Positions 38,401-43,799 of a stretch of DNA of 64,000 bases are shown here, piece after piece. The stretch spans positions 9,759 to 73,758 of the forward strand of contig CAXHUL010000216.1 in the NCBI GenBank assembly GCA_964019695.1, given 5' to 3'. The notes below the pieces were generated by a model. It saw nothing but the letters and a program-made list of their open reading frames with translations. It had not been told where the DNA came from and searched no databases. The stretch comes from Loripinus fragilis (taxonomy: Eukaryota; Mollusca; Bivalvia; Lucinida; Lucinidae). Each line of letters starts with the position of its first letter. Within the stretch, counting starts at the first letter, position 1. Position numbers and translations under genes: made by a program.

Positions 38401-41400
38401 GCGTACTTCGTCGTAAATATCGCTTATTGGTACATATTGTTAATAACAATCGAAAAAACATTATATGAAATATTGCTAAAAGCTCTGCTTCTGCAATGTA
38501 AAAACTAATCCTATTGAGTTATGACCGTGTAAATATCGGCCGATTTTATGAAAGTTGCAGAAATCGGCAAGAATGGCTTCAACAATACCTCTTTCACTCT
38601 GACGAATAAAGCTTCAAACATGGCTATGTCTGTGTCTAGATTTATCAATATTCATAAACGAAGATGTCCAATGATTCATAATTATCATTTATATTATTTC
38701 GGTGTTTATAAAGGTGTTAAAAGCTTAGGTAAACAATACAAAAATTACGCTGTGTATTCAAAAAATAGCGGTAAAATCAAATCGTGTAGATAAATGATAT
38801 CTAGTTGCCCTCATTTACCTGTGTTAGATGCCCGACAGAGTTATTTGAGTTGAGTATTGGTATTTCATTGGAGTTTCTAATAACTCTAATAAAGGTCAGT
38901 GGGACAATGTATAAGAAACAATTTTTTTTCTGACAGAACGGACTTTAGTGAGCCGTTACATTTAATAGAGACCTTGCAGCTATAATGTAAGTGTGTGAGA
39001 AGGATAAATTTACACATCTCTGTTAGAAAATGTCGAGGAATTTACCTTTTCTAATGGATTTGTGTGAGGTTGCCTGCTGTAGACAGAAGCATTTTCCAAA
39101 AATAGATTTCACGGGAAACTAATTGCGAAATCGAAAATGAGTTCCCCGAATTTTATGCAGGAATTACTCTTAAAAATGTGATCATTTATTCTTTTTTCAC
39201 AGTCATAAAGGAGGCACATGATAATTTTTTGGGGGTCCCAAGCTCGTTTTTGAGAGTCAGAGACGTAATATCCTGCGTCCGGGAAAACCCTGAACTGCGC
39301 ATCTAGAGCCTTCTCCATTTGCAAACATTTATTATTTTAACACTTAGCACGCCAGGCATGACTTTTGTCGCCTACCACCTCTTCTATCACTCTTCTTTTT
39401 TAAAGAAATAAGCCCTTAATGTGGCTTCTGGAATGGGAATGCACTGTTTGCATACGTCCCATAAAGTCATCTCTCCCCAGTGATTTTTTTTGCCTATTTT
39501 ACAGCCGAATACAGGCTGTTTCCCAATCCAATAAGGCACTGTCTCCGGGTCCGGTACCGGACCCCTAGACTATGGGTCTACGGGTCCGGTACCGGACCCC
39601 GAGCCACGCCTATGAGGACTGTCTCGGGGTCCGGTGGTTTGTGAAACAACTACTGACAAGTCCAGGGATAAGGGGATGCGTGTCCGTACCTGCACGTATA
39701 TAAAGTAACAGTTATTTTACCAACAAAATCTCGTGTTGAAGTTTCACTTAGCTTCGTCCGCCATCTTTGATCATCTGTATTTACTGTCGCACTATTCAAA
39801 AACAAGTATAAGCTTATAGAAAAGGTATAAGATTTATAACGGACAAGAGTGAAAAAAACATAACTAGATATAATTAGTCTTACATTATTCCTTTTATTTT
39901 GATTTTTCTTATCCTTATTTTTTCAATCAGGTCATGAATAAAGGTAATTAATGTCACCTGGGGGAACTTACTATCGCATCAGTGAATAGGCGCAGGGTTT
40001 GATGTTCTTTAATTGATGTTTGTCTCAATGATCTTATTAATTTATTGTTTTTATCAGTCTACTTGATTATTAGCCTAAAGGTTAATACCAATTTGCACTT
40101 TCATTGAAGTAAGCAAACTGTGATTGCAAGTGCATTGTTTAATTGCTTTCATACGGGCTAATTGGTCACATATATGTCTGTCTGTCCACCCGTCCGTCCG
40201 TCCACCACCAGCACCAGTGAAACGCATGGGCCGATGGTGGTCCGAAGTTATTCAAAATAAAACAGCTAAAAACGTGGGCCAATTTTTGCCCGATATAACA
40301 TGCTAGCACGGGAAGTTATTCACAGCAGTGTTCTTTTGATCACCCAAAAGCTTAAGACCAAATAAGCACAAAAAATCAGACCATTGTCGAACACCAGCCA
40401 AACGCATGGGCCGATGGTGGCTCGGAAATAGCATGCTGGCACAGGATGTTAATCACAACAAAACAGCTATATATGACAATTAAGCGCTACGGAATGTGGT
40501 GCTCAGAAATTTATGATAGGGATCTAACATCAGTAGGGCGTATTCATGCGCAGATCCAGAGGGGGGTCCGGACCACCTTCCCCCTGAAAAATCATAAGAC
40601 ATATAGGGTTTCTTAGCAATACTGATCAGGATCCCCTGAAAATTAAAAAAGCTACTAAGACAGCAATGTTAGGCCATCATTAGCACGCCAGCGAAACGCC
40701 ATTTATGTTCTGCTAGATTATTCCAGTCCAGTCTTTGTAGCAAACAGTGTGGTCCCGGATTAAACTGCTCTCCTAAGAGCAGTCTGATCCAGGTCCACAA
40801 TGTTTGTCTGTACGGAGAAATTAGCCATTGACGTAAGCATAAGTTGCATTTTCCTTACATAACAACCCAAATGACGTCTACTAGTTCGTTATTGAAAGAC
40901 GTCTTTGAGGCAATCAATATTGACCCAGATCTCATAGGAGCAGTCTGATCCTGGTCCCAAATGTTTGTCCGTACGGGGATATTGGCCATTGACGTAAGCA
41001 TAAGTTGCATTTCACTGACATAACGACCCATAAGCCGTCTTTGTAGCAAAGAGTGTGGACCCGTATCAAACTATCCCAGGAGCAGCCTCAACCAGCTCTC
41101 CTATGAACAGTCTGATCAGGATCCAAGGCGAAATAAGCCGTTGGCGTCAGCATTTACCTGTAGCAGATAACTCCAGCAGACGTAAATTTTAGGTGCATTT
41201 CCGCGATTGAGTCGTTCAACCTTTCTAGATACATTTGTAACGCCTCTGTAGCAAATAGAGTGGACTGAGATCAGACTGTTATCATAGGAGCAGTCTGATC
41301 TGTTCATCACAGTTTGTCATTATTTTAGATGCATTTCCGCGATCAAGTCTTCAACCTTAGGATATCCATTTGTAACGTCTCTTTAGCAAACCGTGTGGAT

Positions 41401-43533
41401 CCAGATCAGACTGTTATCGTATGAGCAGTCTGATCTTGTTCAACACTGTTTGTCTTTATGCCAAAAAGTCATTTCCTTTTTGGACCATATTAGTTGTTTA
41501 AAAAAAGAAAGAAAAAAAACTCTTCTTATAAAGCTATGTCCGAATGTCAAAAGATACCAGTAAGATCCACTGCCGTTAGGGCTGTGGATCGTTAGGTAAG
41601 TGGCGATCCGATCTGATCCACGATTCATGAGTTAGGATTCACAGATCGAACTGCGAGTCACTGGTTAATAAAAAAAAGTAAGATGAAACATCTATTGTTG
41701 GGTCTATTTACTTAGTAAATCAGCCCTTTCTGTCAAACCAGAAGTACCACATGTACACAGCTAGATGTCAAAGAATATAAGACTACATTTCCACTCACGA
41801 CTGTCAAGGCATGCAACACACTTTGTAAATTTGATTTTATACCTTTATGAACTCTGACAGAAGTGTGCTGATTTCAGTATAAGGCCCTTTTCCTTTGTCC
41901 TGAAGTTCACACATAGACAACGTGACCTGGGTCACGTAGGCCTAATCAGCTGTCGCCATGTCGGCAAGTTCAAAGAAAAAAAGAACCCTTTGAAATTTAT
42001 TTGGTAATTGACATATGTTGATATTTTTGGCTCTGTTATTAGTACATGTACCGATGTTGTTGTTGTGTGTGTGTTTAAACAAAATAGATTGGAATATATG
42101 TATTACCAGCGGATTTTGGAATACTTTGAGGATTTTAATTACAGATAAAGGATATCACTAACCTGCAAGAAACAAAGGTATTTGAATAAGAGATATTGTC
42201 AATTAGAACCATAGTCATAGTGAAAAATTTCAATGGACCATTTTGTGAAAAACTTCTTGTTTCAGTAACAAAAAAGGTTAAAAAAAAAAAAAAAAAAGAT
42301 CGCGATCCAACGATTTCCGCAGTGACGAATATTCATACTCGATTTTATATTCAGATCCGCGAATATCCGAGTACTCTGATACTCGCAGCAGCCCTAACTG
42401 CCGTTGTCCCAGTAGTGAGTCTCTTTGAAAGCTATAGTTCAATAATGAATCTACAGATTATGTAAGCTTATTTGACACTGCTCACTCATCTCACTAATCA
42501 GCTGCCAACGAGTAGTTTAATTGGTACCTTTAATTGAGGATGAGAAGATAACTGATTTGTTACAGGTGAGTTAAGTTCTTTTTTTTTACTTTTCCGTTAT
42601 TTTTAAACCTTTTGTATAAGCTTAATTGTTTGAATAGTGTGACGCATGCCAGTAAATACAGATTGGTTTCCCTTTTGAGGATCAAAGATGGTGGACGAAT
42701 CAAAGTGAAACTTCAACATTAGTTTTTGTTGTTAAAAAACTGTAACTACATATACGTGCAGGTACGGACCCGTATCCCTAGACTTGGCAGTAGTTGTTTC
42801 ACAAACTACCGGACCCCGAGACAGTCCTCATAGGCGTGGCTCGGAGTCCGGTACCGGACCCCTAGAATCAGTGTCTAGGGGTCCGGTACCGGACCCATAG
42901 CCACGTAGTCTAGGGGTCCGGTACCGGACTCGGAGACAGGCCTGTATTTTCCCAATTTTGGAGATTTTTTTTCCCAATCTGAGGATTTTATTTGGAGTTA
43001 TTCCCAAATTCAAAAGGCGCAGGCTGTATTCCAAAAAAGGCAATAAAATCACTGCTCCCTGGGCATCACTCAGTGGCACGCTAATTGATAATTAAGCAGG
43101 CACAATGAGAATGAAAGATTGAAAAAAATGAGAATTAAGCACATGTGCAATCCAGCCTCCTGAAACAAATGGCACACTATTTCTATTGGGGCCGAGTTTG
43201 CTAGGGGCCGAGTTTGTCAGGGGCCGAGATGTCCCGGAATCAAATAAGGAGATAAATAGATATAGACTTTACACGAACGATTACTGCAAGCTTCACAGAA
43301 AATCGTCCGAAAATATGTACTGTGTGACAACTTTTCTGAGCAAAAACTTTGAGCAAAGAAAAATCATGAAAGCAATCCGAACACGCCAACAATTACATTT
43401 TTCTGGGGCGCTTACTTTCTATGTCTTTTAATTTGGCCTTTTCATCTTCTAACTTCTTTTTTAACTCGTCTGCTTCACGCTGGAGTGCTTCCAAAGTCTC
43501 CTGATTATCGACTCTTAATATTTCGGACGCCAT
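5463..43533 (-). CDS. GNB5: G protein subunit beta-5, whole gene (10 coding exons)
   Basis: Seen: ten exon blocks on the minus strand, each with an AG acceptor and GT donor and with matching phases, add to 1065 coding bases (354 residues plus stop). The order is an N-terminal coiled coil (about 1-40), then seven WD40 blades ending in a TLK-VWA tail. Diagnostic stretches include [46 protein letters not shown] and [14 protein letters not shown], which match the beta-5 subtype rather than Gbeta1-4. Known: Gbeta5 forms obligate dimers with the GGL domain of R7 RGS proteins and tunes Gi/o signalling, mainly in neurons. The length matches the short vertebrate form (353 residues). No retina-type N-terminal extension is seen. 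The introns are long and filled with repeats. Nothing suggests inactivation. The 5' UTR extent and polyA site are undetermined. Confidence 0.96.
5508..6285. mobile_element. hAT-like TIR element with CAAGGACTTTT modules
   Basis: Ends CATGGTTCATACAGGC (5508-5523) and GCCTGTGCGAACCCTG (6270-6285) are near-perfect inverted repeats. The interior has a (TA)n tract (5582-5605) and a TTTGGTGCAGCA hairpin (about 6068-6105). It starts only 34 bases upstream (in transcription order) of the last GNB5 acceptor. Confidence 0.65.
6302..8269. mobile_element. hAT-like element with internal tandem array
   Basis: 12-bp perfect TIRs CAGGGTTCATAC (6302-6313 and 8258-8269), then subterminal TTCCCTGACATTTCCCTGAC repeats inverted at both ends. 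Flanks AAATTAAACT and AAATTTAACT are nearly identical, a likely target duplication. The centre (about 6895-7730) holds five ~160-bp tandem units. No transposase. Confidence 0.75.
6895..7730. repeat. ~160-bp tandem array (5 units)
   Basis: Units share ATAAGTCTATGG, CCAGGGGC, GGCAGGATTTATGTAG, CTACATACTAA and GTGGGCC, repeating at about 6900, 7075, 7245, 7395 and 7555. Small ORFs at 7139-7667 are by-products of this periodicity. Confidence 0.75.
8285..8475 (+). mobile_element. CTCAAAAGAACCGTCTCA hairpin element, copy 2
   Basis: Core at 8350-8394, with loop change CTTGCTGAG. Typical flanks TTTCTCAACCAAAACATATG and TTTACGCTCA...TTTATCTTGAC. Confidence 0.75.
8897..9107. mobile_element. 211-bp mariner-type MITE with central hairpin
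   Basis: TIRs CAGTAAAAA...CTGTCTTGAGTGGCCA, TA flanks (8895-8896, 9108-9109), and a nearly perfect 68-base hairpin in the centre (8964-9031) built on AATGCAGGTCAAAAGTATT. A related broken copy is at 36110-36235. Confidence 0.8.
9158..9480 (+). repeat. Interspersed repeat (GCTGGGAAAGGGCTG family), copy 1
   Basis: About 320 bp beginning CATCTGAACTAAGGGTGAG and ending near GATTCCCGATCT. Further copies lie at 53455-53772 and 55640-55832. The short ORF inside (9255-9569) overlaps GNB5 exon 9 on the other strand and is not supported as coding. Confidence 0.75.
9502..9668 (-). CDS. GNB5: GNB5 exon 9 (penultimate)
   Basis: Encodes [40 protein letters not shown] and [16 protein letters not shown]. 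Acceptor GTATTTCTAG|GT, donor AAG|GTAGGT. Reading through the donor would give VGLVAS-stop, which does not fit the family; splicing to 5474 restores the conserved VWA ending. Confidence 0.95.
9786..11260. mobile_element. ATACCCCCCGC-ended element with satellite core, copy A
   Basis: TIRs ATACCCCCCGC (9807-9817) and GCGGGGGGTAT (11250-11260). Contains five ~190-bp tandem units (starting near 9925, 10107, 10250, 10438, 10632), a duplicated AACTACAAAGGGAAATAACT block, a GGACGGACGG minisatellite and a terminal hairpin. The last ~98 bp is tandemly duplicated. The same arrangement is at 32231-33525. Confidence 0.75.
11419..11700. repeat. 42-bp minisatellite, decayed block
   Basis: About six to seven degenerate units with CAGTCATTACA and TTCACAAGTGACAT, the same unit as at 13398-13672. 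Confidence 0.7.
11761..12660. other. Unassigned intronic sequence of GNB5
   Basis: AT-rich intron between two minisatellite blocks. No exon, array or clear TIR pair seen. Confidence 0.4.
12662..12958 (-). pseudogene. Tc1-like transposase fragment (helix-turn-helix region)
   Basis: The minus frame reads [20 protein letters not shown], then [17 protein letters not shown], an in-frame TGA, and [20 protein letters not shown] then [14 protein letters not shown]. This matches the paired-type DNA-binding N-terminus of Tc1 transposases, including the GRPRxTT hook. The DDE catalytic part is absent nearby, so it is a dead relic. Confidence 0.7.
13398..13672. repeat. 42-bp minisatellite, best-preserved block (about 6.5 units)
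   Basis: Unit TTACATGGTTTCACAAGTGA plus CATATAAAACACCACCCAGT. Because 42 is a multiple of three, the minus strand stays open as a 14-residue periodic ORF (13252-13683), which is not evidence for a protein. Confidence 0.9.
13684..14741. mobile_element. ~1.06 kb insertion inside the 42-bp minisatellite
   Basis: The array unit is cut at GACATATA and resumes at ATATATAAAACACC after 1058 bp of unrelated sequence. The ends share GAAAC..GTCCG (left, plus strand) and GAAAC...TGTCCGC (right, minus strand), a weak inverted repeat. No ORF. Confidence 0.5.
14742..14945. repeat. 42-bp minisatellite, third block
   Basis: Four to five degenerate units continuing the array after the insertion. Isolated units recur at 17405-17500. 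Confidence 0.75.
15255..15572. mobile_element. Foldback MITE (CAAAAATGGC arms)
   Basis: Arms 15255-15303 and 15519-15572 are inverted copies (TTTACC..TTGCTAT..., ...AAAATGGC..., AAATAGGCTT). Interior without ORF. Confidence 0.6.
15770..16335. repeat. ~125-bp degenerate tandem array
   Basis: Four to five units sharing GACCTTTTGACCCCACCCC and TTTAATTTGATATGCAACAT. Confidence 0.7.
16480..17063. repeat. Degenerate repeat with GGACGGAC tract and terminal hairpin
   Basis: Contains GGACGGACATACACCC, repeated GGGCCAGTTTA / GGCCCCTT blocks and an end hairpin TATCCCTCCGACTTCG / TCGAGGGATA (17032-17061). Similar in layout to the ATACCCCCC elements and to 58380-58600. Confidence 0.5.
17223..17289. repeat. 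Perfect-loop hairpin GGCTACT...AGTAGCC
   Basis: Arms GGCTACTATTAAAGAAAAGA and its near complement, separated by about 10 bases. Confidence 0.6.
17532..17628 (-). CDS. GNB5: GNB5 exon 8
   Basis: Encodes [20 protein letters not shown], then [13 protein letters not shown]. Acceptor ATACTTACAG|TGT, donor GCG|GTATGT with the glycine codon split G|GT into the next exon. Confidence 0.94.
17640..18190. repeat. Duplicated GTAGGGTAAATG block
   Basis: Two related blocks (17640-17825 and 17830-18180) share AGTAGGGTAAATG, TTTCTCTTTC, AAAATGTTGG, GATTTGGTTGACT and GCGAGAGTGGCT. A third relative is at 33893-34070. Confidence 0.6.
18228..18412 (-). mobile_element. CTCAAAAGAACCGTCTCA hairpin element, copy 3
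   Basis: Core 18296-18339 with compensated arm changes (AACTGTCTCA / TGAAACAGTT). Reversed orientation relative to copies 1 and 2. Confidence 0.75.
18523..18775. mobile_element. GAGCCGTGACATG TIR element, copy A
   Basis: About 250 bp with inverted ends GAGCTGTGGCATGGGATTTC / GAAATCGCATGCACTGGCTC, and an inner GATCAGCCTGCGCATA motif. Flanked by ATAT on both sides. Other copies: 24322-24562 and 63614-63857. Confidence 0.7.
18794..18934 (-). CDS. GNB5: GNB5 exon 7
   Basis: 141 bases in phase 0, encoding [20 protein letters not shown], then [20 protein letters not shown] and TGSDDAT. Acceptor GATTTCAG|GGC, donor ACG|GTAAGA. Includes the GH-WD core of one blade. Confidence 0.95.
18957..19370 (+). 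mobile_element. CTCAAAAGAACCGTCTCA hairpin element, copy 4 (possibly split)
   Basis: Core 19229-19287 has a ~14-base extra piece inside the left arm. A second, incomplete element start (CCCTAGATTAGAGTGCATAC) lies at 18957, so two copies may be nested or one copy may be interrupted. Confidence 0.6.
19371..20205. other. Unassigned GNB5 intron sequence
   Basis: No exon, hairpin or clear repeat boundary seen between the hairpin element and exon 6. Confidence 0.4.
20209..20352 (-). CDS. GNB5: GNB5 exon 6
   Basis: 144 bases in phase 0, encoding [20 protein letters not shown], then [20 protein letters not shown] and NLFVSG. Acceptor TTCCCAG|ATC, donor GGG|GTAAGT. Confidence 0.95.
21182..22107. mobile_element. 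Mariner-like element with 30-bp TIRs
   Basis: TIR CGAGGGTCAGTCAAAAATAA plus CTGAGAGTTG at the left (21182-21211), 29/30 matched by the inverted right end (22078-22107), TA on both sides. 926 bp, no DDE/D ORF. Contains four X-box-like palindromes (21326-21338, 21383-21396, 21750-21762, 21953-21965). Confidence 0.85.
22109..22139. repeat. Small hairpin ATATCATTATT
   Basis: ATATCATTATT / AATAATGATAT around an 8-base loop, directly next to the mariner-like element. Confidence 0.6.
22243..22442. other. Assembly gap (200 N)
   Basis: Exactly 200 N, the usual placeholder for a gap of unknown size. ORFs that cross it are meaningless. Confidence 0.99.
22783..22912 (-). CDS. GNB5: GNB5 exon 5
   Basis: Encodes [20 protein letters not shown] through [14 protein letters not shown]. 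Acceptor GTTTCAG|TGG, donor CAG|GTAAAT. A partial second copy lies immediately upstream in transcription order (see 22946-23048), and a 200-N assembly gap is about 340 bases away. Confidence 0.94.
22946..23048 (-). pseudogene. Partial tandem copy of GNB5 exon 5 (no 3' end or donor)
   Basis: A 136-bp direct repeat (about 22810-22945 and 22946-23080, roughly 94% identical by eye). The copy keeps the acceptor and the first ~103 bases of exon 5 but stops before the last 27 bases and has no donor. All five exonic differences fall at third codon positions and are silent: ACT/ACA, TAC/TAT, CTT/CTA, AAG/AAA, CAT/CAC. It may be a recent duplication or an uncollapsed second haplotype. Confidence 0.85.
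23160..23318 (-). mobile_element. CTCAAAAGAACCGTCTCA hairpin element, copy 5 (core deleted)
   Basis: Both flanks are intact, but the core (23231-23250) is collapsed to GGGTGCTCTTTTGAGTACCC: the arms and loop are gone, as expected from slippage across a hairpin. Confidence 0.7.
23404..23505. mobile_element. Foldback element (ATTTATTAAAC arms)
   Basis: ATTTATTAAACGAGTTGGGG... and ...AGAGTTTAATAAATT form arms around AGAGATAAAATG / CATTTTATCTCT. A related arm lies at 22520-22600. Confidence 0.6.
23940..24135. mobile_element. CAAGGACTTTT element, right-end fragment
   Basis: Has half of the TGCTGCACCAAATAAAGG hairpin, three CAAGGACnTTTCAAG motifs and the end CAAGCCTGTGCGAACCC, like 5508-6285. It stops about 40 bases from GNB5 exon 4. 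Confidence 0.6.
24173..24249 (-). CDS. GNB5: GNB5 exon 4
   Basis: Encodes [20 protein letters not shown] and the following ACG. Acceptor TTGTTTTAG|GAG, donor GG|GTGAGT (phase 2). Matches the [16 protein letters not shown] region typical of Gbeta5. Confidence 0.94.
24322..24562. mobile_element. GAGCCGTGACATG TIR element, copy B
   Basis: Ends GAGCTGTGACATGTGATTTC and GAAATCTCATGTCGCGGCTC are inverted. The interior has CAAAGGCTCTGATCAGACTG and GCGCAGGCTGATCT. Confidence 0.75.
24598..25070 (-). repeat. 3' LTR of the BEL/Pao element
   Basis: 473 bp, TGTTGTGAATC...GCGACA on the plus strand. Contains the hairpin-family core (24984-25029) and an ACGTCGCGATGACGT segment. Confidence 0.95.
25085..26434 (-). 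pseudogene. BEL/Pao integrase
   Basis: A TAA at 26432-26434 precedes the long open part (25085-26350). HHCC zinc-binding region around [12 protein letters not shown] and CKVCQRH, then DDE core residues in [16 protein letters not shown] and [16 protein letters not shown]. The C-terminal part ([24 protein letters not shown]) is the DUF5641-type tail of BEL integrases. It ends 15 bases before the 3' LTR. The domain itself is intact apart from the upstream stop. Confidence 0.88.
26451..28512 (-). pseudogene. BEL/Pao reverse transcriptase and RNase H
   Basis: Shifted frame relative to Gag. It reads from the residues after the frameshift through [51 protein letters not shown] and the catalytic box YVDNVITG (a YVDN variant of YVDD), then the RNase H-like [16 protein letters not shown] and [12 protein letters not shown]. 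The reading breaks near 26475 in an A run and meets TAG at 26451. Role: cDNA synthesis and RNA template removal. Confidence 0.88.
28513..29130 (-). pseudogene. BEL/Pao protease remainder and linker
   Basis: Continues in the Gag frame after the [17 protein letters not shown], then [14 protein letters not shown] and [15 protein letters not shown], typical of the retroviral-type protease/DUF1758 region of BEL elements. It ends at a frameshift near 28515: one extra T in a T run takes the reading into TGATGA. Confidence 0.85.
29131..30657 (-). CDS. BEL/Pao Gag and start of protease (508 codons to a stop)
   Basis: Starts [20 protein letters not shown]. Residues about 155-310 form the DUF1759-like capsid region ([22 protein letters not shown]). 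Three Cys/His clusters follow at about 379-445: [27 protein letters not shown] and [15 protein letters not shown]. The frame then enters the aspartic protease active site LFDSGSQ and stops at TAG (29131-29133) where other elements continue. The same frame resumes directly after the stop. Known role: virus-like particle assembly and RNA binding. Inference: a nonsense mutation rather than natural termination, because it cuts the protease at its catalytic motif. Confidence 0.88.
   Translation of the reverse strand: MSLRNLKSNRTQYKAILEKELKTANSLLEDDRDSVNLKDFTLKTDACIKRLTSFCERLEATIEKISLAVAGTEEEDDTEESLSADGALITSVIDTRDQIVTLEKSLLMDTIPSGNSSTSTVVDERYNRMENMHLQMQQLMIDHQTLLLQQAQRQQNSRVTVKLPQLEMPNFSGDKMKWTEFWDTFETTIDQNESLSDIEKMKYLNSKLTGEAKQAVSGILLSNENYRVAIDLLKERFGDKQTVINSHYSELINLTPASNNTKSMRSLYDQMEKNRRSLDALNQDTNQDIFVSIVTSKIPKEILIQLEIQKGSKEKWSVAKLRELLNEHISARERAENQAVNESKQLVQRSSRLTTEALVSGYRMEDSINSKKTVPPCFYCCDRHWSDECQTYRTLDATKQKIRGCCFICLKKGHKTTECTLSRTCYYCKQTNSHHRSLCPKKFGTVQQVPDHLADELLEQDIEDVTENVLISSEEMVLMQIARGNILNPNNEMEENARMLFDSGSQRT
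30716..30735 (-). promoter_or_regulatory. Primer-binding site next to the partial LTR
   Basis: The minus strand reads TAAAT then TGGCGCCGAAACCCGGGAAC, the BEL-type TGGCGCC... PBS that pairs with a tRNA 3' end ending in CCA. A second, different PBS-like sequence TGGTTCCGGTGCCGGGAATC follows the complete LTR (about 30943-30962). Confidence 0.7.
30736..30938 (-). repeat. Partial extra LTR (U5 side) between 5' LTR and gag
   Basis: The first ~203 plus-strand bases of the LTR are repeated, beginning TGTTGTGAATC and breaking off at CTCTGAT. Each of the two LTR ends is followed (minus strand) by its own primer-binding-like sequence. Confidence 0.9.
30968..31440 (-). repeat. 5' LTR of the BEL/Pao element
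   Basis: 473 bp, same ends as the 3' LTR, with about three differences. Hairpin-family core at 31354-31399. Confidence 0.95.
31446..32230. repeat. CAATAGT-rich degenerate region
   Basis: Between about 31560 and 31990, GCAATAGT/CAATGGTA words recur many times at irregular spacing. No exon or element ends seen. Confidence 0.45.
32231..33525. mobile_element. ATACCCCCCGC-ended element with satellite core, copy B
   Basis: Starts with the same AATAAGCAATGCTTATTAG palindrome as copy A, TIRs at 32250-32260 and 33515-33525, five ~190-bp units (near 32366, 32559, 32747, 32938, 33135), then the GGACGGACGG minisatellite (33417-33480). About 22 kb from copy A. Confidence 0.75.
33592..33765 (+). mobile_element. 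CTCAAAAGAACCGTCTCA hairpin element, copy 8
   Basis: Core 33648-33693, perfect arms. It ends about 20 bases from GNB5 exon 3. Confidence 0.78.
33786..33827 (-). CDS. GNB5: GNB5 exon 3 (42-base microexon)
   Basis: Fourteen codons, [14 protein letters not shown], between CTATTTCAG and AAG|GTAAGC. Phase 0 at both ends, so skipping it would keep frame. It carries the WD dipeptide of blade 1. Confidence 0.93.
33871..33892. repeat. Poly-G tract (22 G)
   Basis: Uninterrupted run of 22 G, 44 bases from the acceptor of GNB5 exon 3 on the template side. Length may be unreliable. Confidence 0.95.
34440..34618 (-). mobile_element. CTCAAAAGAACCGTCTCA hairpin element, copy 9
   Basis: Core 34508-34553. 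Reverse orientation, with flanks GATAAGCAAAATTTTTTAGC and GTTACCCACTCTTAACT. Confidence 0.78.
34824..34970. mobile_element. Large foldback hairpin (GAGGCATTGGACATGATG)
   Basis: Two ~65-base arms (TTATTGAGGCATTGGACATG ... ACCAATATTGACC) around a ~13-base loop. Related single arm at 4391-4478. Confidence 0.8.
34975..35810. other. Unassigned intron sequence
   Basis: AT-rich, several CAACAACAAC-type runs, no exon found. Confidence 0.4.
35815..36060. repeat. Probable unclassified interspersed repeat
   Basis: Begins TTTACGTCCCATGTCAACAG. GC content and word use differ from the surrounding intron. No second copy in this window, so classification is open. Confidence 0.3.
36110..36235. mobile_element. 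Relative of the 211-bp mariner-type MITE
   Basis: TTAATGGAGGTCAAAAGTAT / ATACTTACGACCTTCATTAA hairpin plus the right-end motif TTAAGTGGCCGCTTAAGTAT. The left end is missing. Confidence 0.6.
36248..36384 (-). CDS. GNB5: GNB5 exon 2 (end of helix, first WD blade)
   Basis: Acceptor TTTATTGCAG|TG and donor CAG|GTATAC. It encodes [13 protein letters not shown] followed by [13 protein letters not shown] and HIVSSSQ, the GH and first WD signature of Gbeta5. Exon length is 137 bases. Confidence 0.94.
36535..36705 (-). mobile_element. tRNA-derived SINE remnant
   Basis: The minus strand reads GGTAGAGTGCTTGACTCAAG (A-box-like) and GGGGTTGCGACTTCAA (degenerate B box), then a body with TTGTTACCTTGAGCAAGACA typical of invertebrate tRNA SINEs. 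Confidence 0.5.
36832..36915 (+). mobile_element. Left-end fragment of the GGCCAAAAA family
   Basis: TTAGGCCAAAAATAAAAAAA, GTGTG and TAGGTAGGGTAGG match the left end of 127-1586. Confidence 0.5.
37379..38119. mobile_element. TIR element with TTTCGCGTCG arms
   Basis: The left arm TTTCGCGTCGTCCAATTTTC (about 37389) is inverted at 38079-38108 (GCGAAAATTTGGCGACGCGA). Subterminal CCGCGAAAATTAAAA occurs on both sides. No ORF. Confidence 0.6.
38120..39340. other. Unassigned GNB5 intron 1 sequence
   Basis: No exon or clear repeat ends. The small ORF 38548-38793 has no recognisable motif. Confidence 0.35.
39548..39598. repeat. GGTCCGGTACCGGACC palindromes, left cluster
   Basis: Two exact 16-base palindromes (39548-39563, 39583-39598). 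Three more in the right arm (about 42845-42930), one of them with a terminal change. Confidence 0.9.
40690..41460. repeat. ~150-bp tandem units with GAGCAGTCTGATC
   Basis: About five imperfect units repeating TAGCAAA.AGTGTGGa.CC, GAGCAGTCTGATC, CACT/AATGTTTGTC and TGCATTTCC. They lie between the arms of the foldback element. Confidence 0.7.
43416..43533 (-). CDS. GNB5: GNB5 exon 1 (start codon, coiled coil)
   Basis: ATG at 43533, preceded by a purine-containing context (CAAG-ATG). It encodes [20 protein letters not shown] and a Lys/Glu-rich heptad region that aligns with the Gbeta5 N-terminal helix. Donor A|GTAAGC gives phase 1: the split codon A|TG restores a methionine when joined to exon 2. 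Confidence 0.93.
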
Positions 43534-43543
43534 CTTGAATAAA

Positions 43544-43552
43544 ACTTCCGGG
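43544..43552 (-). promoter_or_regulatory. ETS/GABP-type site next to the GNB5 start
   Basis: CCGGAAGT (minus strand) ends 10 bases before the GNB5 ATG. This is the consensus of ETS/NRF-2 factors common at TATA-less housekeeping-type promoters. Function is inferred from position only. Confidence 0.4.
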
Positions 43553-43799
43553 AAATGAGTGAATGGGCGTAGACAGGTAAATAGTTGAATTCGACCCAGG
43601 CCTCACAGGCAACGCATATTTTTTCCGAACTCGAGGACATATGTTTGGTATTCACCTGAAAAAGTAGGTATCCTCTATTTATTTGATTATCATCTTTTCA
43701 CTATAGCAAAACAAGGCTTTTTGATAATTCTGGGTTTGGAACATTTTCCAAACGATTTAAGCCAAAGTGAAGGGCATTTTAACATTACGCATGTTATGT

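Larger units (their letters stand above)
39345..43085. mobile_element. 3.7-kb foldback element with long inverted arms in GNB5 intron 1
   Basis: Outer ends TTAGCACGCCAGGCAT (39349) and GGCACGCTAATT (43075) are inverted. Long arms of about 400 bp (39480-39830 and 42600-43040) share GTCCGCCATCTTTGATC, AACTTCAACA and the GGTCCGGTACCGGACC palindrome. The centre (40690-41460) has about five ~150-bp units with AGCAGTCTGATC and GTTTGTC. No transposase ORF. It ends 330 bases from GNB5 exon 1. Confidence 0.75.

Noticed and set aside
42828..43079. Minus-strand ORF rich in Arg/Gly/Pro
   Set aside because: Produced by the GC-rich palindromes of the foldback arm.
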